NCBI RefSeq assembly: GCF_039542385.1
Contig: NZ_BAABIA010000001.1
Span: forward strand, 124,001 to 188,000
Direction: 5' to 3'
Length of the DNA: 64,000 nucleotides
From: Prosthecobacter algae
GTDB taxonomy: Bacteria; Verrucomicrobiota; Verrucomicrobiia; Verrucomicrobiales; Verrucomicrobiaceae
The stretch's first letter is position 1. Every line of letters begins with the position of its first letter. This document shows positions 9,047 through 18,377 of this stretch, in pieces. The position numbers and the translations under genes were made by a program. A model generated the notes under the pieces. The model searched no databases and was not told where the DNA came from. It saw nothing but the letters and a program-made list of their open reading frames with translations.

Positions 9047-10039
9047 ATGCGTGCATTTGCTGCCCTCTCTCTGCTGCTGTTTTTGCCGGGTTGTACGGAG
9101 TTGGCCGATCATGGTCCCGCCTCAGCCCGCACCCTGGCACGGATGGAAACGCAGGCTGTGACAAAGGATGTTTTTCTTCGCCGCATGCAGACTGTCGTGC
9201 CCCTGCCGACTTCTCCCGTCACGCTTCCATTCAAGCTCGTGGATGGGGTGCCTGTGGCAAAGGCAAGGCTGAACAATCATGGTCCTGTGCCCATGATGCT
9301 GGATACCGGGGCCTCTCGCACGATGGTCCAGGCTTCGTTGGTCGTGGAGGCCAAGGTCCCTGTCATGCATGCCTCGGATGCCACCGTGGAATTGCAAGGC
9401 ATCGTTGGGCGCGAGCAGGGGCGCATCGGCCTGCTGGATCCATTGACGCTGGGTTCCTGGTCGCTGCATGGCTATCCCTGTCTCGTTAGGACTTACGAAA
9501 ACAGGCTGACGAACCGCCGTGGGGCCAGCCGGTTCCCCGAATGCCTGCTGGGATTCGATGTGGCTCTAAACCGTTGTACTTTCTTGACCCTCGATTACAC
9601 CTCCAACGAGATCACCTTTAGTTTTCAGGAAAGATTCAGGCCTCAAACAGGCAAAAGGTTGGCGAGCACGCCTTTCCGGCTGAAGCAAGGGGTGCCTGTC
9701 ATCACCCTGCGCTCCGGTGCTGTGAGATGGGAGGCGATTGTGGATACGGGATCCTTTAACAAGATCGAGATCAGCGAATCACTGGCGGGTCGCCTTGGGG
9801 TGCAGCAGCAGGGAGAACAAGTGAAGGGGCTGTATCTCATGGCAGTAGGGGGCACGGTGACGTCTGGCCAGGCTAATTTGCGCACGGTCAAGCTGGCGGA
9901 TCTGAAGCTGGCAGGGGACCAATATCGGGATGTTCGAGTGGACATCGCCCCCGGGCCGCCAAGGGTGGGCAGCTTTTTCCTGAAGGACTATCGAGTCACC
10001 TTCGATATGAGGCGGAAACTTCTCCATCTGGAGTGGTGA
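9047..10039 (+). CDS. Retropepsin-like aspartic protease, probable lipoprotein
   Basis: A 330-residue exported protein. The N-terminus MRAFAALSLLLFLPGC is a lipoprotein signal with Cys16. Two aspartyl motifs are present in tandem half-domains: MLDTGAS (D86) and IVDTGSF (D233), each followed by strands resembling the retroviral-type fold (LGFDVALNRCTFLTLDY; VGSFFLKDYRVTFDM). Bacterial proteins of this kind have one or two such halves that form the active dimer; here both are in one chain, pepsin-like in layout. The role is unknown. It stands alone between the permease and the act operon. Confidence 0.75.
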   Translation: MRAFAALSLLLFLPGCTELADHGPASARTLARMETQAVTKDVFLRRMQTVVPLPTSPVTLPFKLVDGVPVAKARLNNHGPVPMMLDTGASRTMVQASLVVEAKVPVMHASDATVELQGIVGREQGRIGLLDPLTLGSWSLHGYPCLVRTYENRLTNRRGASRFPECLLGFDVALNRCTFLTLDYTSNEITFSFQERFRPQTGKRLASTPFRLKQGVPVITLRSGAVRWEAIVDTGSFNKIEISESLAGRLGVQQQGEQVKGLYLMAVGGTVTSGQANLRTVKLADLKLAGDQYRDVRVDIAPGPPRVGSFFLKDYRVTFDMRRKLLHLEW

Positions 10040-10129
10040 CAACATTCAGGCTGTCCATCCGTCCCAGAAACCGCTAAAAAATTCATTTCCAGAGTTGCAA
10101 AGCCCTTCCGGACTTCTATTCTCCAACCT

Positions 10130-10151
10130 GCTTGTGAAATTTTTCACAAGC
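10130..10151. promoter_or_regulatory. CRP/FNR-type palindromic operator upstream of actA
   Basis: Two perfect 10-base arms, GCTTGTGAAA (10130-10139) and TTTCACAAGC (10142-10151), are separated by two bases. The core TGTGA-N6-TCACA (10133-10148) matches the CRP-family half-site arrangement exactly. It ends 17 bases before the ATG of actA. The same sequence could also fold as an RNA hairpin in the leader. A CRP/FNR-family regulator is the simplest reading; its position so near the start suggests repression unless the promoter is unusually placed. Confidence 0.6.
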
Positions 10152-10168
10152 GCATTCACCGAGATTTT

Positions 10169-10972
10169 ATGGGTAATTTCTTTCCGCGTTGGACCAATTG
10201 GCTGCCTCTCAAGCTGGCCGTCGGGGTCGCATTCATCGCTTTTGGGGTGAGTGTGGGCGTCGCTTATTATTTCACCCCCAAGTACACACGGGTGGGGTAT
10301 GAGCCGACACAGCCTGTACCATTCTCCCACAAGATTCACGCAGGCCAGCTCGGCCTGGACTGTCGTTACTGCCACTCCTTCGTGGAGAATTCCAGTCACG
10401 CCAACGTGCCGACCAACCAGACCTGCTTCAATTGCCACGGCCCAGGCAAAGGCAACGTTAAGTCTGCCAGTCCGAAGCTGGAACTTGTTGTCAAGGCTCA
10501 TGAAACCAAGCAGCCCATCCCATGGGTTAAGGTACACAAGGCCCCTGACTACGTTTATTTCAATCACAGTGCTCACTTGAATCGCGGCATCTCCTGCCAG
10601 TCCTGCCACGGACAGGTCAATGAGATGGAAGTCGTGAAGCATGCTGAGCCTCAGTCCATGGGTTGGTGCCTTGATTGCCATCGCAACCCGGAGCAAAAGC
10701 TCCGTCCGCTGGATCAGATAACGAATCTGAACTATAAGCCTGAGCAGCTCGACCGTGCCGCTTTCTACCAGAGTCTCATCGCCAAAGGTGTGAAGACGGG
10801 TGAGATTGCTGAAACCATCCAGGAGGGCGGCAAAGCTGCCTCGATTGAAGAGCTTGTCTCTCTGGCCTCCGTCACTTTCGGCAAGCAGGTGACCCAGCTC
10901 GAAGTGGGCAGCCAGCTCAAGAAGCACTGGCAGGTGCAACCACCTGAAAACTGCACATCCTGCCACCGCTAA
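10169..10972 (+). CDS. actA: Alternative complex III pentaheme cytochrome c subunit ActA
   Basis: A 267-residue protein anchored by one N-terminal membrane segment (about residues 15-34, LKLAVGVAFIAFGVSVGVAYY) with a periplasmic heme domain. Five CXXCH heme c sites are present: CRYCH (65), CFNCH (86), CQSCH (143), CLDCH (167) and CTSCH at the C-terminus. The count matches the family's ActA. In alternative complex III, a quinol:electron-acceptor oxidoreductase that replaces cytochrome bc1, ActA passes electrons between the iron-sulfur subunit and the terminal acceptor. It is first gene of the act operon, 27 bases before actB. Confidence 0.93.
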   Translation: MGNFFPRWTNWLPLKLAVGVAFIAFGVSVGVAYYFTPKYTRVGYEPTQPVPFSHKIHAGQLGLDCRYCHSFVENSSHANVPTNQTCFNCHGPGKGNVKSASPKLELVVKAHETKQPIPWVKVHKAPDYVYFNHSAHLNRGISCQSCHGQVNEMEVVKHAEPQSMGWCLDCHRNPEQKLRPLDQITNLNYKPEQLDRAAFYQSLIAKGVKTGEIAETIQEGGKAASIEELVSLASVTFGKQVTQLEVGSQLKKHWQVQPPENCTSCHR

Positions 10973-10999
10973 CCCTGCGCCCCCTTTTTATCGCCCCTC

Positions 11000-13900
11000 A
11001 TGAAACGCATCTGGAATCACCCCGAAGAGCCTCAGACCGGCAAGCGCTACTGGCGCAGCACTGGCGAACTGGAGCAGCGCTCGGAGTTTCTGAACAAACT
11101 CGGTGTCGAGTTCCCCGCCGGTGACACCCTGAACGAGGAAGAGCGCGAGACCTCTCGCCGTGATTTCCTCAAGCTCATGGGTGCTTCCACAGCGATGATG
11201 GGCCTGGCCTCCTGCCGCCGTCCGCTGACGAACATCCTTCCTTACACGGACCACGTGGAGTGGGTTGTTCCTGGCAAACCTCTTCTTTACGCGACGGTCA
11301 AGCCAACCGCGACGGGCGCCATCCCGATGGTGGCCATCACTCATGAAGGCCGCCCAACGCACCTTCAGGGCAATCCTCTTCACCCCCTCGGTGGTGGTTT
11401 GGACAGCTTCGCCCAGGCCTCCATCCTGGACGTGTATGATCCAGAGCGTTCCCAGGCCCCTCTTGCCGCCGGCAAAAAGACCTCTTGGGATTCTGCCAAT
11501 AAGATTCTGACAGCGGCTATCGAAGCCTCCAAAAAAACCGCAGGTGCCGATCTGGCCCTCGTTGTCGGTAGCACTACCTCACCGACCACCCATCGCCTCC
11601 TGGGCGAAATCAAGGCCGCCCTGCCTCAGGTCAAACTCATTGGTTACGAGGCCCTCGGCACCGAAGCTCAGTTCCAGTCCAACAAGGACGTGCTGGGTGC
11701 GGGTGTGAAGACCTTTGTTCGCTTCAGCAAGGCGCTGCGCATTCTCTCCCTTGATTGCGATTTCCTCGGGCTCGACCCTGTTGCAGGCGAGCCGATCAAG
11801 CAGTTCACCAAGCAGCGTTCCAAAGACGCTCCTGGCGGTGACATGAACCGTCTCTACACGCTGGAAAACCGTTACACCGTCACGGGTGGTATGGCCGACC
11901 ATCGCAAGCCTCTGGCAGCAAGCCTCATCCCCGTCGCCGCAGCGGTCATCGCTTCGGAATTGGGTGAAGCCTCCGCCAAAGCTCTGGCAGACACCGCTTC
12001 CGAAGAGCTCAAGAAGTGGCTGGCTCCCGCCATCGCTGACTTGTTGGATAACAAAGGCAAGTCCGTTGTCCTCGCTGGTTCCCGCTACGGCGCTGAAGTG
12101 CACGCTCTCGTCGCTGCCATCAACAACGCCCTCGGTGCCTACGGTGAAACCGTTGGCTTGCTACAGTCCACCGGCGAAGCTGAATTCGGCACTCTGACTG
12201 ATCTCACCACGGCTCTGGCCGCTGGCACTGTGAAGACCGTGATCTCCCTCACGCCTTCCAACCTCCTGTTTGATGCTCCAGACGCCGTCGCTCTGGCCAC
12301 GACGATCAAGGACAAGGCTGTTCAGTTGATCCATCTCGGTCACTTGGCAGATCTCACGGCATCAAAAGCTGCCCTGCACATTCCTTCGGCGCATTATCTG
12401 GAATCTTGGAGCGACGTCCGCGCCGCGGATGGCACCTATTCTATCGTTCAGCCGCTAATCCTGCCTCTCTACGACGGCGTCAGCGAAACCGAACTTCTTC
12501 TCGCCATCCTGGGCCGCAAGAAAATCGGTCCTGCCGAAGCTGTGAAGGCTGAAGCGGGTGCTCCAGCGCCCGAAGATCCGGCCTACCAGGCCGTGCGTGA
12601 CACTTTCGCAGCCGTCGTCGGCAGCCTGGATGAAGTGAAGTGGAACCTGACCCTGCGTGATGGTTTCCTCAAAGGCTCTTCCTATGTGAAAGCGACGGGC
12701 GTGGTTAATACCACCGCCATCGGCACCCTGGTGGCTGCTGCCAAGGCTGCTCCCGTTGCCCCGACGGTCGAGTCCCTCGAAGTCGTCCTCACTCCTGACT
12801 CAGGCGTCTATGATGGTCGTTACGTCAACAATGCTTGGTTGCAGGAAGCTCCAGACCCCATCACCAAGCTCACTTGGGACAATGCCGCCTGGATCGGTGC
12901 CGCCACCTTCCGCGCGTTGGGTCTCAAGGAAGGACAGAAGGTTCAGATCACCATCGGTGACACGGTCCTGAAGATCGCCGCCATCGAAGCTCCCGGCCAC
13001 GTCTCGAATTCCATCACAATCCCCGTCGGTTACGGCCAGGAAAACCTCGGTTTCATCGGCTCCGGTGACTTTGACAAGCGCAAGGGTTTTGTCCGTGGTT
13101 TCAATGCCTACCCGCTTCGCAAGAAGCTGGGCGATTACGTCTTCACGGGCGCTAAGATCGAGAAGCTCGAAGAATACTATGAGCTGGCAGTGACGCAGGA
13201 GCACAACACGATGGAAGGCCGTGCGCTTTATCGTGAAGGCACCCTCGATACCTTTGCCAAAAAGCCCGACTTCGCCCAGACCACGGGCATGGACGGCCAC
13301 ATCCCGCAGAACATCTCCTTCTACAAAGGCCAGGTGGGCGTGCGCAGCGAGACGAATCCCGAAGGTTTTGACTACGAGAAGCAGCACCAGTGGGGCATGA
13401 CGATTGACCTCAGCAAGTGCTTGGGTTGCAACGCTTGTAACATTGCTTGTACCTCCGAAAACAACATCGCGGTTGTTGGTAAAGATCAGGTCCGCAAAGG
13501 CCGTCTCATGCAGTGGATCCGTATGGACCGCTACTTCGCCAGCGCCACCTGGGGTGAAAACAACGCGAAGTCGGATGACGTCAACGTCGAGCCTACCGTC
13601 GAGCAGCTTGAAAATGCTGAGATGGTGCAGCAGCCCGTCGCCTGCCAGCAGTGCGAATCCGCTCCTTGTGAAACCGTCTGCCCGGTGAATGCCACGGTGC
13701 ATACCACGGATGGTCTGAACGCCATGGCCTATAACCGTTGCATCGGCACCCGTTATTGCGCCAACAACTGCCCTTACACAGCGCGTCGTTTCAACTGGTT
13801 CGACTACAACAAGCGTCCTCTGGATGAGCTTTACTGGGGTCCGCTTTCCACCGCTGAGAAGACTGGCGTGCGTGAGTCCGTGCAGCTTCAGAAGAATCCA

Positions 13901-14257
13901 AACGTCACCGTCCGTATGCGCGGTGTCATCGAGAAGTGCACTTACTGCGTCCAGCGCCTGGAAGCAGCCAAGATTCAGCAGAAGCAGAAGCAGCGTGATT
14001 CGAAGAACTTCCGTATCCCGACGGATTCCGTCAAGGTGGCCTGTCAGGCTGCCTGCTCCACGGATGCCATCGTCTTCGGTGACCTTGCCGATCCAAAGTC
14101 TGCGGTCGTGAAGTCGAAGGCTTCTCCTCGCAACTATCAGCTTCTCAAATACATCGGTACCCAGCCTCGCACGAGCTACCTGGCCCGTCTGCGCAATCCT
14201 AACAAAAACATGCCAGGCTGGAAAGACATTGCCGCCTGGAGCGCCCACCAAATCTAA
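11000..14257 (+). CDS. actB: Alternative complex III molybdopterin-oxidoreductase-like/ferredoxin subunit ActB
   Basis: A 1085-residue periplasmic subunit. A Tat-type motif SRRDFLKLMG (residues 52-61) follows a family-typical N-terminal extension. Residues about 80-740 resemble the molybdopterin oxidoreductase fold, which in this family is known to have lost the cofactor. The C-terminal part (from about 800) is a four-cluster ferredoxin domain: CLGCNACNIAC, CQQCESAPCETVCP, CIGTRYCANNCP and CTYC with a later CQAAC. It corresponds to a fusion of the catalytic-like and NrfC-like subunits, and relays electrons from quinol at ActC. Intact, with normal length. Confidence 0.94.
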   Translation: MKRIWNHPEEPQTGKRYWRSTGELEQRSEFLNKLGVEFPAGDTLNEEERETSRRDFLKLMGASTAMMGLASCRRPLTNILPYTDHVEWVVPGKPLLYATVKPTATGAIPMVAITHEGRPTHLQGNPLHPLGGGLDSFAQASILDVYDPERSQAPLAAGKKTSWDSANKILTAAIEASKKTAGADLALVVGSTTSPTTHRLLGEIKAALPQVKLIGYEALGTEAQFQSNKDVLGAGVKTFVRFSKALRILSLDCDFLGLDPVAGEPIKQFTKQRSKDAPGGDMNRLYTLENRYTVTGGMADHRKPLAASLIPVAAAVIASELGEASAKALADTASEELKKWLAPAIADLLDNKGKSVVLAGSRYGAEVHALVAAINNALGAYGETVGLLQSTGEAEFGTLTDLTTALAAGTVKTVISLTPSNLLFDAPDAVALATTIKDKAVQLIHLGHLADLTASKAALHIPSAHYLESWSDVRAADGTYSIVQPLILPLYDGVSETELLLAILGRKKIGPAEAVKAEAGAPAPEDPAYQAVRDTFAAVVGSLDEVKWNLTLRDGFLKGSSYVKATGVVNTTAIGTLVAAAKAAPVAPTVESLEVVLTPDSGVYDGRYVNNAWLQEAPDPITKLTWDNAAWIGAATFRALGLKEGQKVQITIGDTVLKIAAIEAPGHVSNSITIPVGYGQENLGFIGSGDFDKRKGFVRGFNAYPLRKKLGDYVFTGAKIEKLEEYYELAVTQEHNTMEGRALYREGTLDTFAKKPDFAQTTGMDGHIPQNISFYKGQVGVRSETNPEGFDYEKQHQWGMTIDLSKCLGCNACNIACTSENNIAVVGKDQVRKGRLMQWIRMDRYFASATWGENNAKSDDVNVEPTVEQLENAEMVQQPVACQQCESAPCETVCPVNATVHTTDGLNAMAYNRCIGTRYCANNCPYTARRFNWFDYNKRPLDELYWGPLSTAEKTGVRESVQLQKNPNVTVRMRGVIEKCTYCVQRLEAAKIQQKQKQRDSKNFRIPTDSVKVACQAACSTDAIVFGDLADPKSAVVKSKASPRNYQLLKYIGTQPRTSYLARLRNPNKNMPGWKDIAAWSAHQI

Positions 14258-14266
14258 GCCGGAACC

Positions 14267-15745
14267 ATGGAAGCCACCGCTACCACTCACTCAACGGAAG
14301 CCCACACTGGCCCCGCTCGCATCCTGGATCGCGAGCCCCTGGTGCTGAACAACCGTTCCTACTCCTGGATCACCAACCGCATCTGCGGGATCGTGGAAAA
14401 CAAGCAGCCCATGCTTTGGTGGGTGCTGTTTGTGCCCTCCGTCCTGCTGACGTTGCTCACCGTGTTCTGCTTCACTTACCTCATCTCCACCGGCGTCGGT
14501 GTTTGGGGTCAGAAGCAGCCCGTCGCCTGGGCCTGGGACATCACGAACTTCGTGTTCTGGATCGGTATCGGCCACGCCGGTACCCTCATCTCCGCCATTC
14601 TTTTCCTGACTCGTCAGAAGTGGCGTACGTCGGTGAACCGTGCTGCTGAGGCCATGACCATCTTTGCCGTGATGTGCGCCGGTTTGTTCCCGGCCTTCCA
14701 CGTCGGTCGTGTCTGGATGGTGTGGTTCCTCGCTCCGATCCCGAACGCCAACGCGGTCTGGCAGAACTTTAAGTCGCCGCTCCTTTGGGACGTGTTCGCC
14801 GTGTCCACCTACTTCACGGTGTCCGCCGTGTTCTGGTTTCTCGGTCTGGTGCCTGACTTGGCCACCCTGCGTGACCGCTGCAAACCCGGCCTGCGCAAGA
14901 CCCTCTACGGCATCTTCTCCCTCGGCTGGCGCGGTGCCAACCGTCACTGGAGCCACTACGAAACGGCCTACATGTTGTTGGCGGCTCTCTCCACCCCGCT
15001 GGTGCTTTCCGTGCACTCCGTGGTGTCCTTCGACTTCGCCACCTCCATCGTTCCTGGTTGGCACACCACCATCTTCCCGCCTTACTTCGTGGCTGGCGCT
15101 ATCTTCGGCGGTTTCGCCATGGTGCTCACGCTTATGATCCCGGTCTCGAAGATCTATGGCCTGGGCGACCTCATTACGCCCAAGCACATTGATAACATGG
15201 CCAAGATCATCCTGCTCACAGGAACGATCGTCGGTTACGCCTACTGCATGGAGTTCTTCATCGCTTACTACGGTGCGAACAAGTATGAGCTTCAGACCTT
15301 CCAGCTTCGCGGTCTTTACGGTCCTTCCACCTGGGCTTACTACTTCATGTTCGGGTTCAACGTGTTTGCCCCGCAGCTTTTCTGGTATCGCCCCTTCCGC
15401 CACAATCTGTGGGTCGTCATGTTCGTCTGTATGTGCGTGAACGCTGGCATGTGGTTCGAGCGTTACGTGATCATCGCCACCACGCTGGAGCGCCATCTCA
15501 CCCCAGGTTCCTGGCGTGTGTATGAGGCCACTTGGGTGGATAAATACACCTTCCTCGGCACCTTCGGCCTGTTCATGATGTTGTTCCTGCTGTTCCTGCG
15601 CTTCCTACCAGTCATCGCCATCGGTGAAGTGAAGGGCGTGCTGCCTCAGTCCAATCCTCATGCGAGCGATCACGACGAGAAGGGCATTCAGGAGGAGGAC
15701 CTCATGAACTACTCCGACCGCCACGTGGCTAAGACCGTCGCCTGA
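14267..15745 (+). CDS. actC: Alternative complex III quinol-binding NrfD/PsrC-like subunit ActC
   Basis: A 492-residue polytopic membrane protein with about ten hydrophobic segments, starting with [19 protein letters not shown] and ending with [20 protein letters not shown]. Family-typical stretches include [32 protein letters not shown] and [12 protein letters not shown]. NrfD-type subunits hold the quinol oxidation site and possibly a proton path. It begins 9 bases after actB, so the two are cotranscribed. The C-terminal tail is hydrophilic and cytoplasmic. Confidence 0.94.
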   Translation: MEATATTHSTEAHTGPARILDREPLVLNNRSYSWITNRICGIVENKQPMLWWVLFVPSVLLTLLTVFCFTYLISTGVGVWGQKQPVAWAWDITNFVFWIGIGHAGTLISAILFLTRQKWRTSVNRAAEAMTIFAVMCAGLFPAFHVGRVWMVWFLAPIPNANAVWQNFKSPLLWDVFAVSTYFTVSAVFWFLGLVPDLATLRDRCKPGLRKTLYGIFSLGWRGANRHWSHYETAYMLLAALSTPLVLSVHSVVSFDFATSIVPGWHTTIFPPYFVAGAIFGGFAMVLTLMIPVSKIYGLGDLITPKHIDNMAKIILLTGTIVGYAYCMEFFIAYYGANKYELQTFQLRGLYGPSTWAYYFMFGFNVFAPQLFWYRPFRHNLWVVMFVCMCVNAGMWFERYVIIATTLERHLTPGSWRVYEATWVDKYTFLGTFGLFMMLFLLFLRFLPVIAIGEVKGVLPQSNPHASDHDEKGIQEEDLMNYSDRHVAKTVA

Positions 15746-15779
15746 TGCGGATTTCAAATTTTACCTTTTAAAATCCATC

Positions 15780-16379
15780 GTGAGCACCACCCTCAAAAGA
15801 GTACACGGCTTCCTCGCTGAATTCGACAGCGTTCAGGATCTCTATCATGCCGCCGAGCATGTCCGCGATGCTGGTTACCAGCGCTGGGATGTGCATACGC
15901 CCTTCCCGATTCACGGCATGGATGCCGCCATGGGCGTGAAGCGTTCCAAGCTGCCCTATTTCGTCTTCTTCGGCGGTCTGACCGGCACCTGCGTGGCCTT
16001 CACCCTGCAGACGCTGACCCAGACCACCTTCTGGTCGGACATCGGTCTCGGTTTCCTTCAGACTCTGGCTGAAACCTACCCCACGGTGGTGCAGGCCAAG
16101 CCGACTCACATCTGGACGCTGCCAGCGTTCTTCCCCGTGATGTTCGAGCTGACGATTCTGTTCTCCGCCTTCACCGTGCTGTTCGGCCTGCTCTCCATGA
16201 TCGGCCTGCCACGTCTGAACCATCCTCTGTTCGTCTCTAAGCGTTTCGCCAAGTTCTCCGATGACGGCTTCTTTGTCTGCATCGAAGCCCGCGATCCGAA
16301 GTTCTCCCAGGAAGGCACGAAGTCTTTCCTCGAGAAGCTCGGTGGCAAGAACATCGAACTGATCGAAGACGACATTTAG
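15780..16379 (+). CDS. actD: Alternative complex III subunit ActD (DUF3341)
   Basis: A 199-residue DUF3341 protein that starts with GTG at 15780; no upstream ATG in frame gives a better start. It has a short cytoplasmic domain (GFLAEFDSVQDLYHAAEHVRDAGYQRWDVHTPFPIHGMDAAMG), two membrane helices (about 58-80 and 118-145) and a C-terminal domain ending ELIEDDI. ActD is a structural membrane subunit of alternative complex III without known cofactors. It is the last gene of the unit, just before a strong terminator; actE, actF and oxidase genes are not here. Confidence 0.92.
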   Translation: MSTTLKRVHGFLAEFDSVQDLYHAAEHVRDAGYQRWDVHTPFPIHGMDAAMGVKRSKLPYFVFFGGLTGTCVAFTLQTLTQTTFWSDIGLGFLQTLAETYPTVVQAKPTHIWTLPAFFPVMFELTILFSAFTVLFGLLSMIGLPRLNHPLFVSKRFAKFSDDGFFVCIEARDPKFSQEGTKSFLEKLGGKNIELIEDDI

Positions 16380-16408
16380 TCGCGATTATTGTTTGGATCT
16401 CCATTCCT

Positions 16409-16440
16409 AACAGCCCATCGAAAGATGGGCTGTTTTGTTT
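16409..16440 (+). terminator. Strong intrinsic terminator of the act operon
   Basis: An 11-bp perfect stem AACAGCCCATC/GATGGGCTGTT (16409-16419 with 16424-16434) closes on a GAAA tetraloop and runs into TTGTTTTC. It ends transcription about 30 bases after actD. Confidence 0.93.
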
Positions 16441-16499
16441 TCTTCGAGTCTTCTAGGAGAACGGTGACCGTTAGCAACGGACGAGCCCTGCTGGCCGGC

Positions 16500-17756
16500 T
16501 CAGTTTGAGCCGCGTAGTTTTTTCACTTCGTCGGCCAGGATCTCCAAGCCTTCTTGGACGATGTGGGCTGGCTGGCTGTAGGTGAGTCGCAGGCATTCGT
16601 GGGGATGCTTCCATTCACCCTCCAAGCCAAAGGCAAAGTAGTGGCCGGGAATGACGAGCACCTTGCGGGCTTTGAGTCGGCGATAGAGTTCGGCAGCCGT
16701 GATGGGCAGATCCTTGAGCCAGAGCCAAAGAAAGAAGGCGCCCTCCTGCGCGTGCAGGGCCCAGGGGACGGAATCTCCCAGGGCGTGGGTCAGGGCGGCT
16801 TTGGCAAAGTCGGACCGTTCCTTGTAAAAGGGGCGGATGGTTTCGCGGCCCAAACGCAGCAAGGTGTCGTCCTTCAGCAACGGCCCGAGCAGAGCTTGAC
16901 CGACATTGCCATTCGCCAGGGAGACGATGGCGTTCATGTTGGACAGGGCTTTAACGATGGCGGGATCGGCGACCACCACAGAGGTGCGCACGCCGGGCAG
17001 GCCGACTTTGGATAGGCTGATGCTGAAGATCATCCCTGGCTCCCACTTCGGCCGGAAGCTGCCATGGATCACATCTGGGAAGGGGTGGCCGTAGGCGTTG
17101 TCGATCATCAGGGGGATGCCATGATGCCGGGCGAGTTCACGCAATTGGTTAAACTCGGCCTCTGTTAGGACATTGCCTGTTGGATTCGTCGGGCAGGAGA
17201 CGCACATGGCGGCGATATCCGGCGTGATTTTGAGCTGCTCAAAATCCACGTGGTATTTGAACTCACGCTCTCCCTGTGGGGTGATGATGGGACGGCAGGC
17301 GGTGAACTGGCCTTCGGTCAGGGCCTGGTTGGCGTAGCCGATGTAGTCTGGAAGCAGGGGGAACAGGATGCGTTTTTTCCCCGTGGGGGTGTCACCGGCC
17401 AAGAGATTGAAGAGCAGAAAAAAGGCGCTCTGGCTGCTGGGCATGACAGCGATGTTTTCGCTGGTCACGTCCCAGCCGCACTCGCGTTTTAGAAAGGTGG
17501 CAAAGGCCTCACGAAAGACGGGATTGCCACCTGGAGGATCATAATTCAACAGGGTGCGGTCCAGGCTGCCATCCTCCAACATGGTCTGCATCTGCCTGCG
17601 CCACAAGGCCTGCACCTCGGGTATGGCGGCAGGCTGGCCCCCGCCCAGCATGCGCATGTCTGGAGTGATGGAGAGGGCCTCGCCTAGGTCATCCATCAGT
17701 TCTTGAATGCCACAGGGGCCTGAAAGCCGCTGACCGATGGTGGAGAAGGTGGACAT
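16500..17756 (-). CDS. avtA: Valine--pyruvate transaminase
   Basis: The ATG at 17756 (MSTFSTIGQRLSGPCGIQELMDDLG) fits the family start; the longer open frame upstream is not protein-like. The 418-residue product tracks E. coli AvtA throughout: LGGGQPAAIPEVQ, LNYDPPGGNPVFREAFA, SSQSAFFLLFNLLAGDTPTGKKRILFPL, VSCPTNPTGNVLTEAEF, IDNAYGHPFP, PLP-lysine segment SLSKVGLPGVR and LWLWLKDLPITAAELYRRLKARKVLVIPGHYF. It is a cytoplasmic PLP fold-type I enzyme that exchanges amino groups between valine/2-ketoisovalerate and alanine/pyruvate, linking branched-chain synthesis with alanine. Confidence 0.93.
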   Translation of the reverse strand: MSTFSTIGQRLSGPCGIQELMDDLGEALSITPDMRMLGGGQPAAIPEVQALWRRQMQTMLEDGSLDRTLLNYDPPGGNPVFREAFATFLKRECGWDVTSENIAVMPSSQSAFFLLFNLLAGDTPTGKKRILFPLLPDYIGYANQALTEGQFTACRPIITPQGEREFKYHVDFEQLKITPDIAAMCVSCPTNPTGNVLTEAEFNQLRELARHHGIPLMIDNAYGHPFPDVIHGSFRPKWEPGMIFSISLSKVGLPGVRTSVVVADPAIVKALSNMNAIVSLANGNVGQALLGPLLKDDTLLRLGRETIRPFYKERSDFAKAALTHALGDSVPWALHAQEGAFFLWLWLKDLPITAAELYRRLKARKVLVIPGHYFAFGLEGEWKHPHECLRLTYSQPAHIVQEGLEILADEVKKLRGSN

Positions 17757-17850
17757 GGGAAGGGTAGGGCGGTTGGCGGGGTAAAGTCGCTGAGGCTGAA
17801 GTAGCTCACCACAGCATCGTGCTTTCGTCACCCGTTGATTCGCCCTTTCT

Positions 17851-18288
17851 TCACTCCACGTGGGTGCTGATCCATCCACGCAAATCAAAGTCATCCGCCA
17901 CTTTTTCCAACTGCCAGCGACCGTCTGCATTGAGCCGAAAGGTGCCGATCCATTTCTGATGCCAGGATTCAGGCTCGATCATGCTGAGGTGGTGTTTTCC
18001 TTCCACAGCGTAAAGATGGTAAACCTCGCCAATCACCGGCTCGAAACCAAAATGGGCCTCGTAGATGAGCTTGTTCCAATTGAAGGAATCAATGACCTGA
18101 AGATATTTTTCGCGCAGTTCGATGAGTTCCTGCTGTAGCTCGCGCTCAACCCGGGAGACGCCCCGGCTTTTGAAATTGGTGAGGTCCTGCGGGATGATTT
18201 TTGCGCCCAGCCTTGAGGTGGGGTAATGCAGGAAATTTCCGCGTGGGGTGGTTTGCGCGAGGTCGGTTTCGATTGGGTCGTGAGCCAT
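17851..18288 (-). CDS. DUF2452 domain protein
   Basis: A 145-residue protein without signal or membrane segment. The central block ELIELREKYLQVIDSFNWNKLIYEAHFGFEPVIGEVYHLY followed by LSMIEPESWHQKWIGTFRLNADGRWQ matches the DUF2452 pattern, small cytoplasmic proteins of unknown function found in several phyla. It lies upstream of avtA on the same strand with a gap of about 95 bases and diverges from the lipoprotein gene at 18378. No function can be assigned. Confidence 0.75.
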   Translation of the reverse strand: MAHDPIETDLAQTTPRGNFLHYPTSRLGAKIIPQDLTNFKSRGVSRVERELQQELIELREKYLQVIDSFNWNKLIYEAHFGFEPVIGEVYHLYAVEGKHHLSMIEPESWHQKWIGTFRLNADGRWQLEKVADDFDLRGWISTHVE

Positions 18289-18377
18289 GGAGTCGGGAGT
18301 GGAGTCCTTGCATTACGCCAGCCGGAGCGGTGCGGTTTGGATTGAAAAGGCCCGCAGAGTCCGTTAGCGTCATTCTT

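Noticed and set aside
12800-14290. Long open frame of 496 codons on the minus strand
   Set aside because: It is antisense to actB, whose domains are unmistakable; the open frame is a by-product of GC-rich codon use.
14291-15496. Open frame of 401 codons on the minus strand
   Set aside because: Antisense to the conserved membrane subunit actC; composition (His/Glu/Gly-rich) is typical of a shadow frame.
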